From Dasyornis broadbenti (lineage: Eukaryota; Chordata; Aves; Passeriformes; Dasyornithidae): a DNA stretch of 64,000 nt. The position numbers and the translations under genes were made by a program. Positions 1 through 11,701 of the stretch are shown here, one piece after another (position 1 is the stretch's first letter; the number at the start of each line of letters is the position of its first letter). The DNA is taken from assembly GCA_013397935.1 (NCBI GenBank), contig VZRN01000216.1, forward strand, positions 1,705,955 through 1,769,954. Direction: 5' to 3'. Under the pieces are notes generated by a model that saw only the letters and a program-made list of their open reading frames with translations, was not told where the DNA came from and did no database searches.

Positions 1-74
1 GTCAAGGAAACCGAGTAAAATGTAAGTCCTGTGAGAGGTTTTCAGGTCCTATTTTCTCACGTCAAACACTGGTA

Positions 75-241
75 GCCATCCCTGCCCGCCCCTGGAACTG
101 TTCATGGTCAGGTTAAGTGGACTTTGAGCAACTTGGGCTAGTGGGTGACATCCCTGCCCATGGCAGGGGGTGTGGAACTAGATGGTCTTTAAGGTCTCTT
201 CCAGACCACACCATTCCATGGTTCCATGATTCTATCATTCC
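75..241 (+). mobile_element. CR1 LINE 3'-end fragment
   Basis: This is the 3' tail of an avian CR1 retroposon in plus orientation. The diagnostic pieces are 'ggactttgagcaac', 'ccctgcccatggcaggggg', 'ggaactagatggtcttta' and the closing 'ccatgattctat' microsatellite-like end. It is 5'-truncated and diverged, and no coding part remains. The left edge is approximate. Confidence 0.85.
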
Positions 242-697
242 TGGCTGGGGAGTTTCTCAGACAGGAGGATTTTCCTTTTTAGGGTTAGGATGCTGAGTGA
301 TGAACAGACTTGTCCTGGTGGTTCAAACTGGGAAGAAGACGCAGATGTTCTGCTATGAATCGCTCACAGGTTGTGGAGAAAGAGAAAGCCTGGAGCAGCT
401 GGACACTGAGGAATTAAAGCTTTTTGTCAGCTTTTTGGGAATCCCATTTCAGCACTTGCTGAATCATCTTTTTCCTATCCATGGAAAGCTGGTCCAGCAA
501 ACAGCTTGGGTGATGGGTTCTGGTATAAGAGAAACAGGACTTTTAAACCAGCCATAGTGAAGTTATTCACACCAGTTCAGCAGCACCAGATTGAGGCAAA
601 CTCTTTCCAGCAAGCCCGCTCCCACCTGCTGTAAGTTTAAACTCAGTCCAAACCAGTCCCATTTTCAGATCCAAATTCAACACAGCCTAAGGCAGCT
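242..697. other. Intergenic, nothing recognised
   Basis: This is single-copy-looking sequence between the CR1 fragment and the pentanucleotide array. An 86-codon open frame at 297-557 has no recognisable domain and no splice context, so I do not call it a gene. Confidence 0.5.
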
Positions 698-835
698 GAG
701 AAGAGAAGAGAAGAGAAGAGAAGAGAAGAGAAGAGAAGAGAAGAGAAGAGAAGAGAAGAGAAGAGAAGAGAAGAGAAGAGAAGAGAAGAGAAGAGAAGAG
801 AAGAGAAGAGAAGAGAAGAGAAGAGAAGAGAAGAG
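698..835. repeat. (GAGAA)n pentanucleotide microsatellite
   Basis: A perfect GAGAA/AGAAG pentanucleotide runs for about 138 bp, or about 27 copies, with no visible interruption. It opens frames on both strands (KRREE and FSSLL repeats) that are artefacts of the repeat. The plus strand is all purine, so it is also a candidate for triplex-type structure. Copy number is probably polymorphic. Confidence 0.97.
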
Positions 836-839
836 GTGA

Positions 840-3800
840 GGCTGAGAGTGCAGCCAGCAGAGGTGCACTGGGAGGAACGCATCGTGCAAGAAAAGGTAAA
901 GGTCTTACAGACTGAGGACTCAGATCGTGAGCTAGGAAAAGGCAGCTTAGATAAAATGATCGCTAGAGGAATGTATGGGAGAAGAAGGTGTAATCAACAA
1001 CACCAAGTGCTAGGACAGTGGGACAGGCTGAGCCTCACCTGGCACAGCCCAATAAATCCCTCAGTTCCTTCCTGGCTCTGAGCCCTCTGCACTCAGCAAG
1101 GTTGGTCGCCACATGCACCCAAACCTCAGTTACAACAGGAGGCCACGAGTGGAGCCAAGGCTCAAAAATGTGCATTAATGGACAGTGTTGTAGCATTTGT
1201 TCTTCACAGAGCAACACCTGCTCTTAGGTCAGCTGAGGTCTCAGTGTTCTGAGACTCCTGCTTTGCTGTTCTACAGTGAATGGGTTGTAGGAGGCAGCAG
1301 TGGAGAACTTCCATTTTTTTTTTAATTTACAAACTTCAGAACTCTCTCTTCTGACCTTACAAGTAACTCCAGTAAGTGCCTATCAAGTATTAAAACTGTA
1401 CTTGTGCCAAGAAAAAGACAGTTTCTGCCAGACTCACTTGCAATAGTGAAAATCCCATTGCGCAATGGGTTTAATCATATTTAGCATCCCCTCTGGGCAA
1501 ATGTCCCTCAATCCCTTTAGGAGACTGAATTTGCAAGTTCCCCTGGCAGGGTTGCAGGGACATCACACAGCACAGGTGGTCTGAGTAGCACAGGTAGGTT
1601 GAACACCAACACAAACACCCCAAAGCCCAGGATGAGGTCAGTGGGAGCAAAACCCAACTCCAGCTTTTGAGGTTACCATCCCAGTAAAGCAGAGAGATGG
1701 AAAGGAAAGGGAGCGAGGTTAGGGAGCAGCAGAGGGCTGGGAGCCTGCAGACTTGTGTTGCCACATGATTTTCCTGGTTGTTTTCAAGCTGCTGCTCTGG
1801 CAGACACGCACGGCTCCCATGTGATGGCTGATTTACGAAAGCACCGTTGTAAGGCTGTGAGCATCTCACATCCCCCTGACCACGGGCTCCAGGGGCAGCC
1901 ACGGCCTCCTCCCCATCTGCGCCATCAGGCCAGCGGGGATGGGTGACCCGGCGTGAGAGGACACTGCTCCTGACCTGCTGAGGCGGTGAAGCAGAGAGGA
2001 GAAAGGTCTTTGCATTCTCACACCGCTCTTTGCACTCCTTTGCTGTGTCAGGAGGCTCCAGAGGCAGAGTGCTGTCCCTTCTGCACTTTTATGAGGAGGA
2101 AAAGCTTTCTTTGAGATCTGTCTCGCTCCTGTAGAGCACCCAGGAGCAGGCTTGCAGTCAAACCAACACAGCATATGCCGATATCCCATATTTATCTTCA
2201 AATAGGTGTAGATTCTCTTTCCTTGGGTAGAACTTTTTCTGGTACAATCATCACAGAAGTCTCCTTTCACCCAAAGATCAACTGAGCTAAAGAGGAAAAT
2301 TCCTTATAAATAACATGGAGGAGGCTAAGGGAGAGAGTTCACAATGAATTAAAGACGGTTTTTTCTTTGGAAATGGAAGATCTGGCATACTTTCAATTAA
2401 TTTTTACAGAGAACCCATAATTCCAGTAAAATTGTTCTTCTCAGCCAAAGGGAGGACTAAGACATGAGAGAGGCAATGTGCAAGACGAGAGTTTTTGAAG
2501 GCCAGCAATAGAAACTGAATTCACAGAGGCTGTGATGGGACAAGATGATGCTGCAGGAAGCCATATCTTTTAGGGTTGGTGTTTCCCTTAACTCCATAGT
2601 TCCAGCTGCCAGCATCCCTAGGGAAAACGTAAATGGAAAAGAGTCATTGCCTCATATGCTGCAAAAAGCCCTCCAGTGATCTTTTCCAAAACCAAAGCTC
2701 CTCTGGAGAAAGGACATCTGACATTTTAAAACTTCTATATGGTCAAACCACCGACCATCATCCCTAGCTCCTGTTCCTGGACAACCAATCCTTGTTTCAA
2801 ATTGCCCAAGAGCCAAGACCGCTACCTCGCCTGTGGCCATGCCTCCTTCCCTCACGCTCAGTAAATCACCTCCATGAAGGGTTAATTCAACCAGGGCCTT
2901 TTACTCCAAGTTGTTTTCCAAGTAGCTGAGAGAATGGGTCTCTTGTTACAAACATGGCTTCTGGGCATTTGGTGATGCTTTCCCTTTTCTCTCTCTCTGT
3001 ACCACAAAAGAATCTTTTGTTCTCCTCTCTCTGTCTCATTTACTCTCCCCCACCCTGCTCTCGCCTCTTCCCTCCATTGGCTGCCAAGTGACTAAGGAAT
3101 GGCAAAAAATGGCCATGGCTTGGTCATGGCAAATATTTCTTCACCTATTATCTGATAGAGACCTTGAGCATCTCTGTGAAGGGCCCTCTGCCTTCCACTG
3201 GGCTTCTCAAAGAGTAGGGGAAGAATGAGTGAGACACAACAGGGCAGGATAAAAGTTGAATCAGCCCAACATGCTAATGGAAGTATCCGGTGAAGTGAGT
3301 CACGGTGCCTGTTTCAGGAAAATCGAATGATAGGGACCCAGAACTGGCAGGAGTGGCAGCTACAATGGGTCTCGATTTTTATGGGAACTCAGCATTTATT
3401 AAAAAAACACAATGGGAAGCACCAAAAAAGTCTCTGTCTTGCCTCCACATTTACTGATTCAGCTGTTTGTAAGCTGGAGCTGACATGCTGTTGGATGGGT
3501 TGTAGCATCACAGTTCCTCTGCGCTGGTGCTGTAAATCTTGTGCGTGATCTCCCACCACAGAAAAGCTGAGGCAAATCCCCATGAACATCACGTCTTCCC
3601 ACACCCCATTGAAATTATACCTCAGGCGTTCCCACAGACATCCTCCCAGCTAGAGTCTCCCTGCACACGCCGCTCCACTGAGTCACCTCACACGTACACA
3701 GATATGTAAAAGACCACATGATGCCAAAGTCACTGCAACTTCCACAGTGACCTTTCTGCAACAGAAACAATTCCTTGGCCAAATTCCCACCTCCCTTCCT

Positions 3801-5270
3801 CTCAGAGCGTTTGGGTATATCCTTCACTGATCCTGCCTTCTGCAACAAAAGAAAATTCTTCAGTCTCCCCTGATACAAACCCTTCTGCCTTTCTACTCAC
3901 CTTCTTCTCTACTGACCCTCTTCGCTCCTCTGAGCACCCTTTGTCCTGAGTGGATCTCAGTCCTTGTCATGCTTTAGATGAACCCAGCATGTGCTGCCTG
4001 TGCCCATCTGCCAAGCTTTCTGCACTCTTCTCCCATTCAGTGCCTTAACTATTTTGGAAGGTCCTAGAAACAATCACTGAATTTCAGCCTTAGCCACATC
4101 CCGCACGAACACACACAAAGCTGTGGATGTAAGGCATTATGCAGAGGATTTTCACTCCTGTAGAGAAGGGGAATGGACTATAAAGATAAAAGGGCCATTA
4201 TATTCCCACATTAGAAGGCCTTCTTGTCTGGTGGATTTTAACCAAGCTGGTTAAAACATCATGAAAACGATGCCCTGACCAACTCTTTATACTCATACGG
4301 CTCTGCCCACAAGAAGGATTTTTGCTTAGTCAACCATAGAGTTTCAAAGCAGTGTGCAGGGCAGCTTTCACTGGAAAGCCTCAAACTCATCGAAAATGTA
4401 ACAACAAAGGAATATATAATAATCCTTTCTGCTGCCTCCTGGCTTGATAGCATCTCAATGAATCCCGGCACAGACACAGAGATCCCACCACTCCCGTGGT
4501 AGCTCTTTCATGCAGGGTGCTGGCCAGGAGGGTGCAGTCAGCCTTGGTAAATAAACACTGATCACAGCCATCACAAAAGGCAACCAAAGCACCCTGAGAT
4601 GAAGAATTTTGCCCTTGCCAAAAAAACAAGTCCCTGGAAGATCCAGAACCTCGTTAATTCAAATGTTGTGCATCCACTGCTACAAATATAAACCTCCCCA
4701 CCAAGGAGTGCCCCCGATGAAGCAATGCAGTGCTGGGTACTCTTGGAATCCCCCACTAAGCGATGGTGAAACTTTAAGGAAAAGGATTTGCTTCTCCCTG
4801 CTTCGATTCTCCTTCACAGGGTGGGATGCCACACTTCTGATGTGCAGACTACTGTAATCAAAGGCATCACACTGTCTAGAGGGCCCCATCAGGGTCATCT
4901 TTGCACCCTGTGGAGACCGAGAGGTCAGCTCTGGAAGTCCCTTTGGAAAAAAGAATCTGCCACCATCTCTTTCACAAATGAGAAGCCCAAGGATGGATTA
5001 TGGACTCTTACTTAGATAATTTTGGATGAATCAAGAAAAGAGACGAGGGATGGCTGGATGGCTAAATAAAGCCAATGAGATCACATGTTCCGCCTTTTTA
5101 TCTGCTTTTCTCTTTCTGCTTTTGGACAACAAAGCTTCCTTTGATACAGAAGAAGAGGGGGGTAGGGAGGGTGGGGAGAGGGGGTGCCAGAGTCACCCCA
5201 ATGGCCCCCGGTCACTTATCCACGCTCCTGAATGTGATGTTCCCACTGACAGAGACAGAAAAAACCAGTG
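840..5270. other. Intergenic DNA upstream of PICK1, no gene supported
   Basis: About 4.4 kb with only short open frames on both strands, none with a recognisable domain or a convincing splice pattern. By human synteny this lies in the interval between SOX10 and PICK1, where neural-crest enhancers of SOX10 are known in other vertebrates. I cannot assign any such enhancer here from sequence alone. Confidence 0.5.
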
Positions 5271-5289
5271 ATCTCATGATTCCAGAAAC

Positions 5290-5715
5290 GATTCACGCAA
5301 ACAACCCTGGGAGATCAGGGGTGAAGGGGACAGGAAAGAGGGGTGAAGGATGAGTGAGGAAAGGCGAGAAAGGGAGACAAAATGATAGGAGTGATAGGGA
5401 GAGTGGACTTGGGAAGTAGGACCTTGGGGGACAGCTGTGAATGGAGGTAGAAACTGAAGGTCAGACTCCAAAAGAGGGTGCAGAGGGATCGTAGAGAAAA
5501 GGAGACAAAGGAGGAGTCTTGAGAGCAAGGGTAGCAGGACTGGTGGAAGGTTAGGTGTGACACTGTATGGCAGGACTGAGGGCAGGCTCAGGGCTGGGAG
5601 CTGACTGAGTTGTCTAAACGTGGGAAAAGGGAGGCTGGGCTCAGACACAGCGTGGTGGAACGAGGAACAAGGGCTTGATGTGAGGGGGAAAAGGAAAGGA
5701 GGGGGAATTACCTAC
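5290..5715 (+). other. Purine-rich strand-asymmetric block
   Basis: About 420 bp in which the plus strand is strongly G and A rich without being a simple tandem repeat. The complementary strand gives a spurious 124-codon frame full of Leu, Ser and Pro. A second block with the opposite bias (pyrimidine on plus) lies at about 5,995-6,080. No gene is associated with either. Confidence 0.6.
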
Positions 5716-5719
5716 GGGA

Positions 5720-8600
5720 TTAGGAGCAGAAGAGTTAAGACTTGCTGAAATTTACTACTCCTGCATTCTGCTACACAAAACCAGGTCATCAAACCTGCCA
5801 AGAGAATGAACTGGGTCTCTCCCAGTTCAGATTTATTCCCTGAGGCATTCAGCCATGTCCGAAGGAGGCAGTGGTGAGGCCGTGGGACTGGGGACAGCCT
5901 GGTTTGCACTTGGGTTGGGCTGATCTCGCTGAAGGAGACCTTCACACCTGCACAAAGGAGCACTGTGTGTGTATTACACCTCACCAGCCAGCAGCCATTT
6001 CATTCAGCCTTCTTCCTTCCCTTCCCTCATGTGCTTTCATTGCTCCTTCCCTTCTTCCCTCCCTCCATCCTTTCTCACCACCTTGCCACAAGGAGACAAA
6101 AGCTCGGCACAGCTGGCAGGAGATGTCCCTTCTTCTCCATCGCCCCGGGGACCTGCCACGCCAGCAGCACCTTGTCCCTAACCTGTGAAGCAACCATGGC
6201 ACAGCAGGAGACTTTTGAGCCCACAGGACTCCTGATGGAGCTGGGACAAAGAGTGGGATGAAAGACTGGGGAAAGAGCTAAAAGAAAAAGTGTCTCCCAC
6301 AACGAGCTGCCTTCTCCACGTCTCACAGCTCTGCCCACCACTGGCCTGTCCCAGGGGCTCGTCACATGTCCCCCCTCCTCTGTCTGCTCTGTGGCAGCTA
6401 ATCAGTGACCCACTGACAGTGTCTGTCCATCACTCGTCTCTGCACGCAATGGGGTAATTAAACCCTGACCCTGGGCTCCTTTTATCCATTTCCTCTGCGC
6501 AGTCACTCCCCGAAATGGCAGAGGGGAGGGCCAGTCTGCAGCTGTAATGAAGATGTAAAGCACAGGAAGGACTTGCTGTGAAAAGAAAGATGCTGAGGGT
6601 GCAGCCGAAGAGGTTTTGAGTGGTGCAAGGCTTCCCACATGATTGTGCTGAGCTCTGCTGACCTACCTGCACCAGGCAAGGCTTTTGAAAACTTTTAATT
6701 CTTTATCATCACGCCCACAGGTTGTCTAGCATCCTTCCCCTGCCCAAGGACAACTACAGAAAACCCATCACTCCTCTGCATGTCCTCAGGGCAGTGCCAG
6801 GTGTGGTGCCCAGCTCAGGTCTGGCAAAAAGAAGCTTTCCAGAAGCCTCAACAGACCCAGCCCTGGGCTTGCTCACCCACAATAGCACTGCAGAGCTTCT
6901 GCCTTCCCTGGTGTGAGCCCATTGCCTCCACTTGGATTCAGCCCAATGCCTCAGGCCTGACACAGGGCTTTCCTCACTGAACACCTGCAGAAGGGCAGAG
7001 GGAGGTCTCAGTGATGGGGTGAATCCCATGGAGCAGAGGGGATGGACACAGGAGCTGGCTGGGACAAGCTGATGTTGCTCTTGTCTGTGCAGAAGGACAA
7101 TCAATGGAGGACACACCCAGCGACAGATAGGAGTCACAAAATGTCAGGAAGTTCTCCTTTTTTTCACTTTCTTTCTCCTTCTGCTTTCTGGCACTCCGCA
7201 AAATTTATTTCATAGATTGATAAACAGCCAGAAACGATGCCGAGCAATCCAGACTCTGCTTCCTCCTCCTTACCCCCAGTGGGGAAGCTGCCTTCCTCCC
7301 ACGCATGAGCAAGAAGGGCTGGGGCCACCCAGGGAAGGGCATGACGGGTAAAGCAGTGCCCCCAAACAATCAAGCACTGTCCCAGGCACTGCACACCCTT
7401 GTCCTGAGAACAAAAGAGTCACACACAAGAGACCTGACTGTGAAGCCTCCATCCGCTTTCATCACTGACCCCCAGGGCAGTCAGGGCACAAGGTCAGCCC
7501 ACTTAAACTCCAAACTCGGCCAGAAATAGAGCAGGGAAGTGGACAAGGGTGGCCAACTGCAGGGGTCCCCAACCATTTGAGGGGTTCTTTGACTGAGCCA
7601 TTTCATTTCATCAAAGACACATTTTTTTTCTGGAAGGAAAATGGAGAGCAGTGGATGTGAAAGGAGTAAGGGGGAGGCAGGGTGTTCACCATGAATTATG
7701 ACCACTCTCAACAACAGTCTTTTACATTGCGGAGGTGAGGAGAGGATGGGGTAATTGGGCATGTTAGACCCATGGATAATGAGGGCAAATCTCTGCCTGT
7801 TTCCCACCCCTCACTCTGCCACTGCTCATGAGATGTGGTCCCCATAGGCCCTGTCGCTACATCACTGTGGAGCTCAACATCCCAGGGGCTCATCCCAAGG
7901 ACCACAAGCTTTGATAGCGCCTTGCCAGACCAGCAGTGCCCCTGGGCTGTACGATAACGTGTACAATTCCATGCCCCTGGAACGGAATGGCTGAAAGCTG
8001 CCTTACAAATAAAAAATTATTAGCCAAGCCAGGGCTCATGCTTTCCACCTGCAGGGTCTCAGAAAAACCATTAGGCTTTAAGTTGCCTTTAAGGTTTTCC
8101 AGGTTACAAATACTCATTTTGCAGCTTTCACAGAGCTGCACCAGCTGCCCCTGAGACCTGTCTCCTGGGGTGGGAGAAGAAATCTGTGGGGACAAACCTG
8201 GGGAGTACAATCCCCAGATGTACTCACTGCAAGTCCCCCCCAGAAAAGACAACATGGCTCAAGGGACAGCAATCGAGGAGGATGTTAGCTCAGAGTTAGT
8301 TGTGTTGACACTGAAAACAGTAGCAGAAAAGCAGCCAGAAACACGAGATTCAGCACAGCCCCAGTACACAGAAATACATCTGAGTGCCAAGAAGCTAACC
8401 GGTCATGCAACGTGTGATCTGCTTGCAGACTCCTTATTACACGTGATGAAAGACAGGCAGAAGGGAGTTTTGACTCTCAGAGTCAGACTTTTCATGGCTT
8501 GTGTATTTGGGGATAGAGGAATCTCTGTATGTGCCAACTAAACCCTCTTGATTGAAGCCATATTGGTAGACTGTAAGCAATGAGCCTAATTTTCAGGAGA
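5720..8600. other. Intergenic DNA, no gene supported
   Basis: Unique-looking sequence with overlapping short frames on both strands. The longest frames (6,754-7,137 minus; 8,170-8,541 plus) show no domain, signal peptide or conserved motif that I recognise. Confidence 0.45.
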
Positions 8601-8619
8601 AAATTTCAGGAGACATTTC

Positions 8620-8800
8620 AAATTTTTCATACAATTAATCAGACCAATTCTTGAAAATGAACAGCTTCCTGCTATTGTTTTAAATGTTGGCTAGCCTTTC
8701 TATTTTGGATTTTAGGTAAGCATTTTCATCAGCAATTCATTACTTTTCCCCTTGGGCGGAGGCGATCAGCTGGATTTCTACTATTGAGACAGACATGGCT
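8620..8800. promoter_or_regulatory. Candidate conserved non-coding element (tentative)
   Basis: This is an AT-richer stretch inside GC-rich intergenic DNA. It carries a Sox-like site 'ctattgtttt', a homeodomain-like 'acaattaatcag', the palindrome 'ggctagcc' and 'cagcaattcatta'. Its texture resembles vertebrate enhancers. The call is inference only: conservation cannot be seen from one genome. Confidence 0.2.
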
Positions 8801-9359
8801 TTAGGGCACACACAGATTCATTCTCCATCGCACACAGAGAGAATCCAATCGATCTTGGACACTTTGGGGCAGCTCTGCACAAAAGGCTGGGTCAGTCAGC
8901 ACACGCATACAAAGGCCAGTGCTTCAGGGACGTACTGAAGGACATGCACGGCGTGCACACTTCACTGGAGCAGCACAAAACGAGGCACATCAGACCTACA
9001 GGTTTTGGTCTTGTCAGTGTCAGCAGGTCCAGTTTTTCACCTGGGGCCAGCCCTGATTATTGTCTTCCTTTTTAATGGCAGGAGCTGCCAGCAAAGGAAA
9101 CATTCGCTGCTTGTTCATCTCCCTTGCAGCTCTAGTAGCAGAAGCGGACAGCAGGAGAAATGAGGTCCTGCAACTTCTTTTAACCACTCTGATTCCCAGC
9201 CAGGCACAAGGCCCTGAGAAATCCCCTTGGGCGCAAGCAGTAGATTCACTCTATGCAGGTGTTCTCCTATGCGTGGGAAAAAACTCCTTTTAATCCCCCT
9301 TGCAGTAAAATAAAAACATGCCACCTTCGCAAACCCTGAATGCAGGCCCCTTCCTGCAG

Positions 9360-9620
9360 CAGCACTGCCGGGCAGGGAGCACACGGTGGCGCTGGCCCCG
9401 CAGAAATGGAGCCCAGCCGGTGGCCGGGGGCGACAGCGCGGGGAGAGCGAGGGGACAGCGAGGGGACAGCCCGGGACACACGGCCCCGATCCCGGGAAAC
9501 CCGCGGGGGACAGCCCGGGACACACGGCCCCGATCCCGGAAAACCCGCGGGGGACAGCGAGGGGACAGCCCGGGACACACGGCCCCCGCCGCACGGAGTA
9601 GCCCTGCCGGGGCGTGGGAT
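9360..9620. other. Isolated GC-rich, CpG-rich patch
   Basis: A roughly 260-bp CpG-rich patch with AT-rich flanks that contains the minisatellite at 9,430-9,590. It could be a small orphan CpG island or just the GC content of the repeat. I see no downstream exon that would make it a promoter. Confidence 0.4.
9430..9590. repeat. GC-rich minisatellite, main unit about 44 bp
   Basis: The module 'gacagcccgggacacacgg' followed by 'ccccgatcccggaaacccgcg' recurs at about 9,465, 9,509 and 9,565. Shorter 'gcgaggggaca' pieces are interspersed. About 2.5 to 3 copies are present. All three plus-strand frames and the minus frames stay open across it, which explains several spurious ORFs. Confidence 0.85.
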
Positions 9621-10770
9621 GCAGAGAAGGCTCGAGTTCTGCGCGTGTGACATTTGTTTAATCAGCTCTCTGTGTTAAGCCGTGAGCTTCGGGGAGGCTT
9701 CTGCGGGGTGACCTCTTTGCTTGTGTTGCAGAGTTTCCCTCAGGACCACAGAACCGCAGAATCTGTCCAGCTAAATTTTCTCTGTCTGTAGGGATGGATG
9801 TTCCACCATCCCTCTGGGCTGATGTGACAGTGCTTACCCACCCTCTTGGAGATTTTTTTTCCCCCCTTCTAATGCACTGCAATTCCATCCTGCAACTTGC
9901 AAACCCTGCCTCTTGTCCTTAGCTGTGCAAAAGCCCTCGGAAGAGTCTGGCTCTGTCTTCTCCACACCACCCTCAGCCACAGTCAAGTGCTGTTGCACTG
10001 CTGAGCCCCAGCGAGCTCGTTGTTGCAGAGATCAGGGTCTGGCTCATAAATTCTAGAGCTTCACTGATGTAAAACTCCTGTCAGCAGCCAGGGTCAGGAT
10101 GTCAGTCTCTTTTCTTCAGCGAGCTCCCACCTGAAGGACTGTATTTCTCATTCAGCTTTCCTTCATAAATAAATCACTTCTTAGACCCAGGACTTCAAAA
10201 TGATTATTAACAACACGCTCTTGCCCTTGTACTCCAGCATTGTGGGTGGCTTCAGTCAGTGTTTTGATGTATGCAGACAAGAGGCTCACAGGGCTGCATA
10301 GTGCAAACACTAACCACCCTCTCAGCCAGCAAGAAAGGTCATCCTCATCGGCCAGTCCTTGTTCCTAGTCACAGAGGAGTTTTCAGTTCAAAGAGTACAA
10401 TATTGGGGTTTTTTTTTGATCTGCATCAGTAACTTGGGTTGAGCAGCCTGGTAGTTGCTCAGAAGTCAGGAGCGGCTGGAAAAGATGACACATAACGCAA
10501 CAAGGCGACCACATTCCTCTGGGAAATCAAAGCATTCTCCCAGCGATGGTGCTGTCATGATGGAGGCAGGAAAACCATTTGAACACCCAACCACTGCTCC
10601 CACACACCTGGCAGAGGAGAAGAACATGTGGAAGCCTGGCGATGCTGCCGCACACGTGGCAGCGCGGTGGTTTTGCACATAGCTGCGCTGACTGGCTTCC
10701 ACACCCGCTGGTATCCAATGCTTCCTGGGGTCACTGCCGGCCTGCCAGCACTAGCGGTGATTGTGCCAAC
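9621..10770. other. Intergenic DNA, nothing recognised
   Basis: Sequence between the GC-rich minisatellite and the CR1 element near the PICK1 promoter. Only short frames are present. A T-rich run lies near 10,410. Confidence 0.45.
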
Positions 10771-11480
10771 CAGATTCACAGAACCACTGAACCAATTAGG
10801 TTGGAAAAGCCCTCTGAGATCATGGAGTCCAACCTGTGACCGAACAGCACCGTGTCAAGCAGACCAGGGCACTGAGTGCCACGTCCTGTCTTTCCTTGAA
10901 CAGCTCCAGGGACGGTGACTCCACCACCTCCCTGGCAGCCCATCCCAATGTCTAATCGCCTTTTCTGTGAATAAATTCCTCCTAATGTCCAACCTGAACC
11001 TCCCCTGGTGTAGCTTAAGGCTGTGTCCTCTTGTCCCGTCACTGGTTGCCCGAGAGAAGACACCAACCCCCATGTGGCTACAGCCTCCTTTCAGGGAGCT
11101 GTAGAGAGTGATCAGGTCACCCCTGAACCTCTTTTTCTCCACCCAAACCAAGCCCCGCTCCCTCAGCTGCTCCCCACAGGACTTGTGCTCCAGACCCTTC
11201 CCGACCTCCACTGCCCTTCTCTGGACACACTCCAGCACTTCAGTGTCCTTCTTGTAGTGAGGGACCCAGAATTGAACACAGGATTCAAGGTGGGGCATCA
11301 CCAGTGCCAAGTACAGTGGGATGACCTCTACCCCAGTCCTGCTGGCCACCCTATTTCTGGTACAGGCCAGGATGCCACACGCATTTTTGGCCGCCTGGGC
11401 ACACGCTGGCTCATATTCAGCCAGCTTTGACCAGCTCCCGCAGGACCTTTTCCGCTGGACCACTTGCCATCACTCTTTCA
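10771..11480 (-). mobile_element. CR1 LINE fragment with decayed ORF2 C-terminus
   Basis: A minus-strand CR1 copy, 5'-truncated. The minus-strand frame 11,463-10,855 is still largely open and reads the C-terminal part of CR1 ORF2. It includes a 'YKKD...EVLECVQRRA' segment, a 'RGDLITLYSSLKGG' segment and 'RFRLDIRRNLFTEKAIRHW'. The 3' UTR end follows on the minus strand ('ttggaaaag...tcatggagtccaacc' as read on plus). It is a degenerate non-autonomous remnant. Its 5' edge lies within about 40 bp of the CpG-rich PICK1 promoter. Confidence 0.92.
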
Positions 11481-11508
11481 CATTCGCACATTCACATATT
11501 CACATTCA
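11478..11508. repeat. Short CACATT simple repeat
   Basis: Imperfect (CACATT)n, roughly five copies ('cacattcgcacattcacat...'). It sits at the junction between the CR1 fragment and the PICK1 promoter. Confidence 0.7.
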
Positions 11509-11509
11509 G

Positions 11510-11642
11510 GCCCGGGCCCTCCGCCGGGAACAGCGCGTGCCCGTCCCCATGGCAACGGGGGCGGGGCTTGGGCGGGCACTTCCGGGCGGCGCCGGCGGTG
11601 ACGTAACCGGCGGGGGCTGACGGCGCCGCGCGGCCGCTTCCG
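11510..11642 (+). promoter_or_regulatory. PICK1: PICK1 CpG promoter and non-coding exon 1
   Basis: A CpG-rich segment with 'ggggcggggc' (GC box), 'cacttccgg' (ETS-type), 'tgacgtaac' (CRE-like) and 'ccatggcaac' (RFX half-site-like). It has no TATA box. A clean donor CG|GTGAGG at 11,642/11,643 marks the end of a 5' non-coding exon. The start site within the island cannot be placed from sequence. The next exon begins at 12,506. Confidence 0.7.
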
Positions 11643-11701
11643 GTGAGGCTGGGGCCCCTCAGGGACGCCCCCCCGTGGTTGCCCCGGGGACGGTTCCACT
11701 C

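Noticed and set aside
591..889. Overlapping frames on both strands (KRREE and FSSLL repeats)
   Set aside because: They exist only because the (GAGAA)n array has no stop in these frames. There is no domain or splice context.
8170..8541. 123-codon frame on plus starting MGEEICGDK
   Set aside because: No recognisable domain, no neighbouring exon and no CpG promoter. Its length is within chance for this much DNA.
9115..9678. Several frames of 70 to 160 codons on both strands rich in Pro, Gly and Arg
   Set aside because: They come from the stop-poor GC-rich minisatellite.
10855..11463. 202-codon minus-strand frame
   Set aside because: It is the decayed C-terminal end of CR1 ORF2, not a host gene, and is reported as a mobile element.
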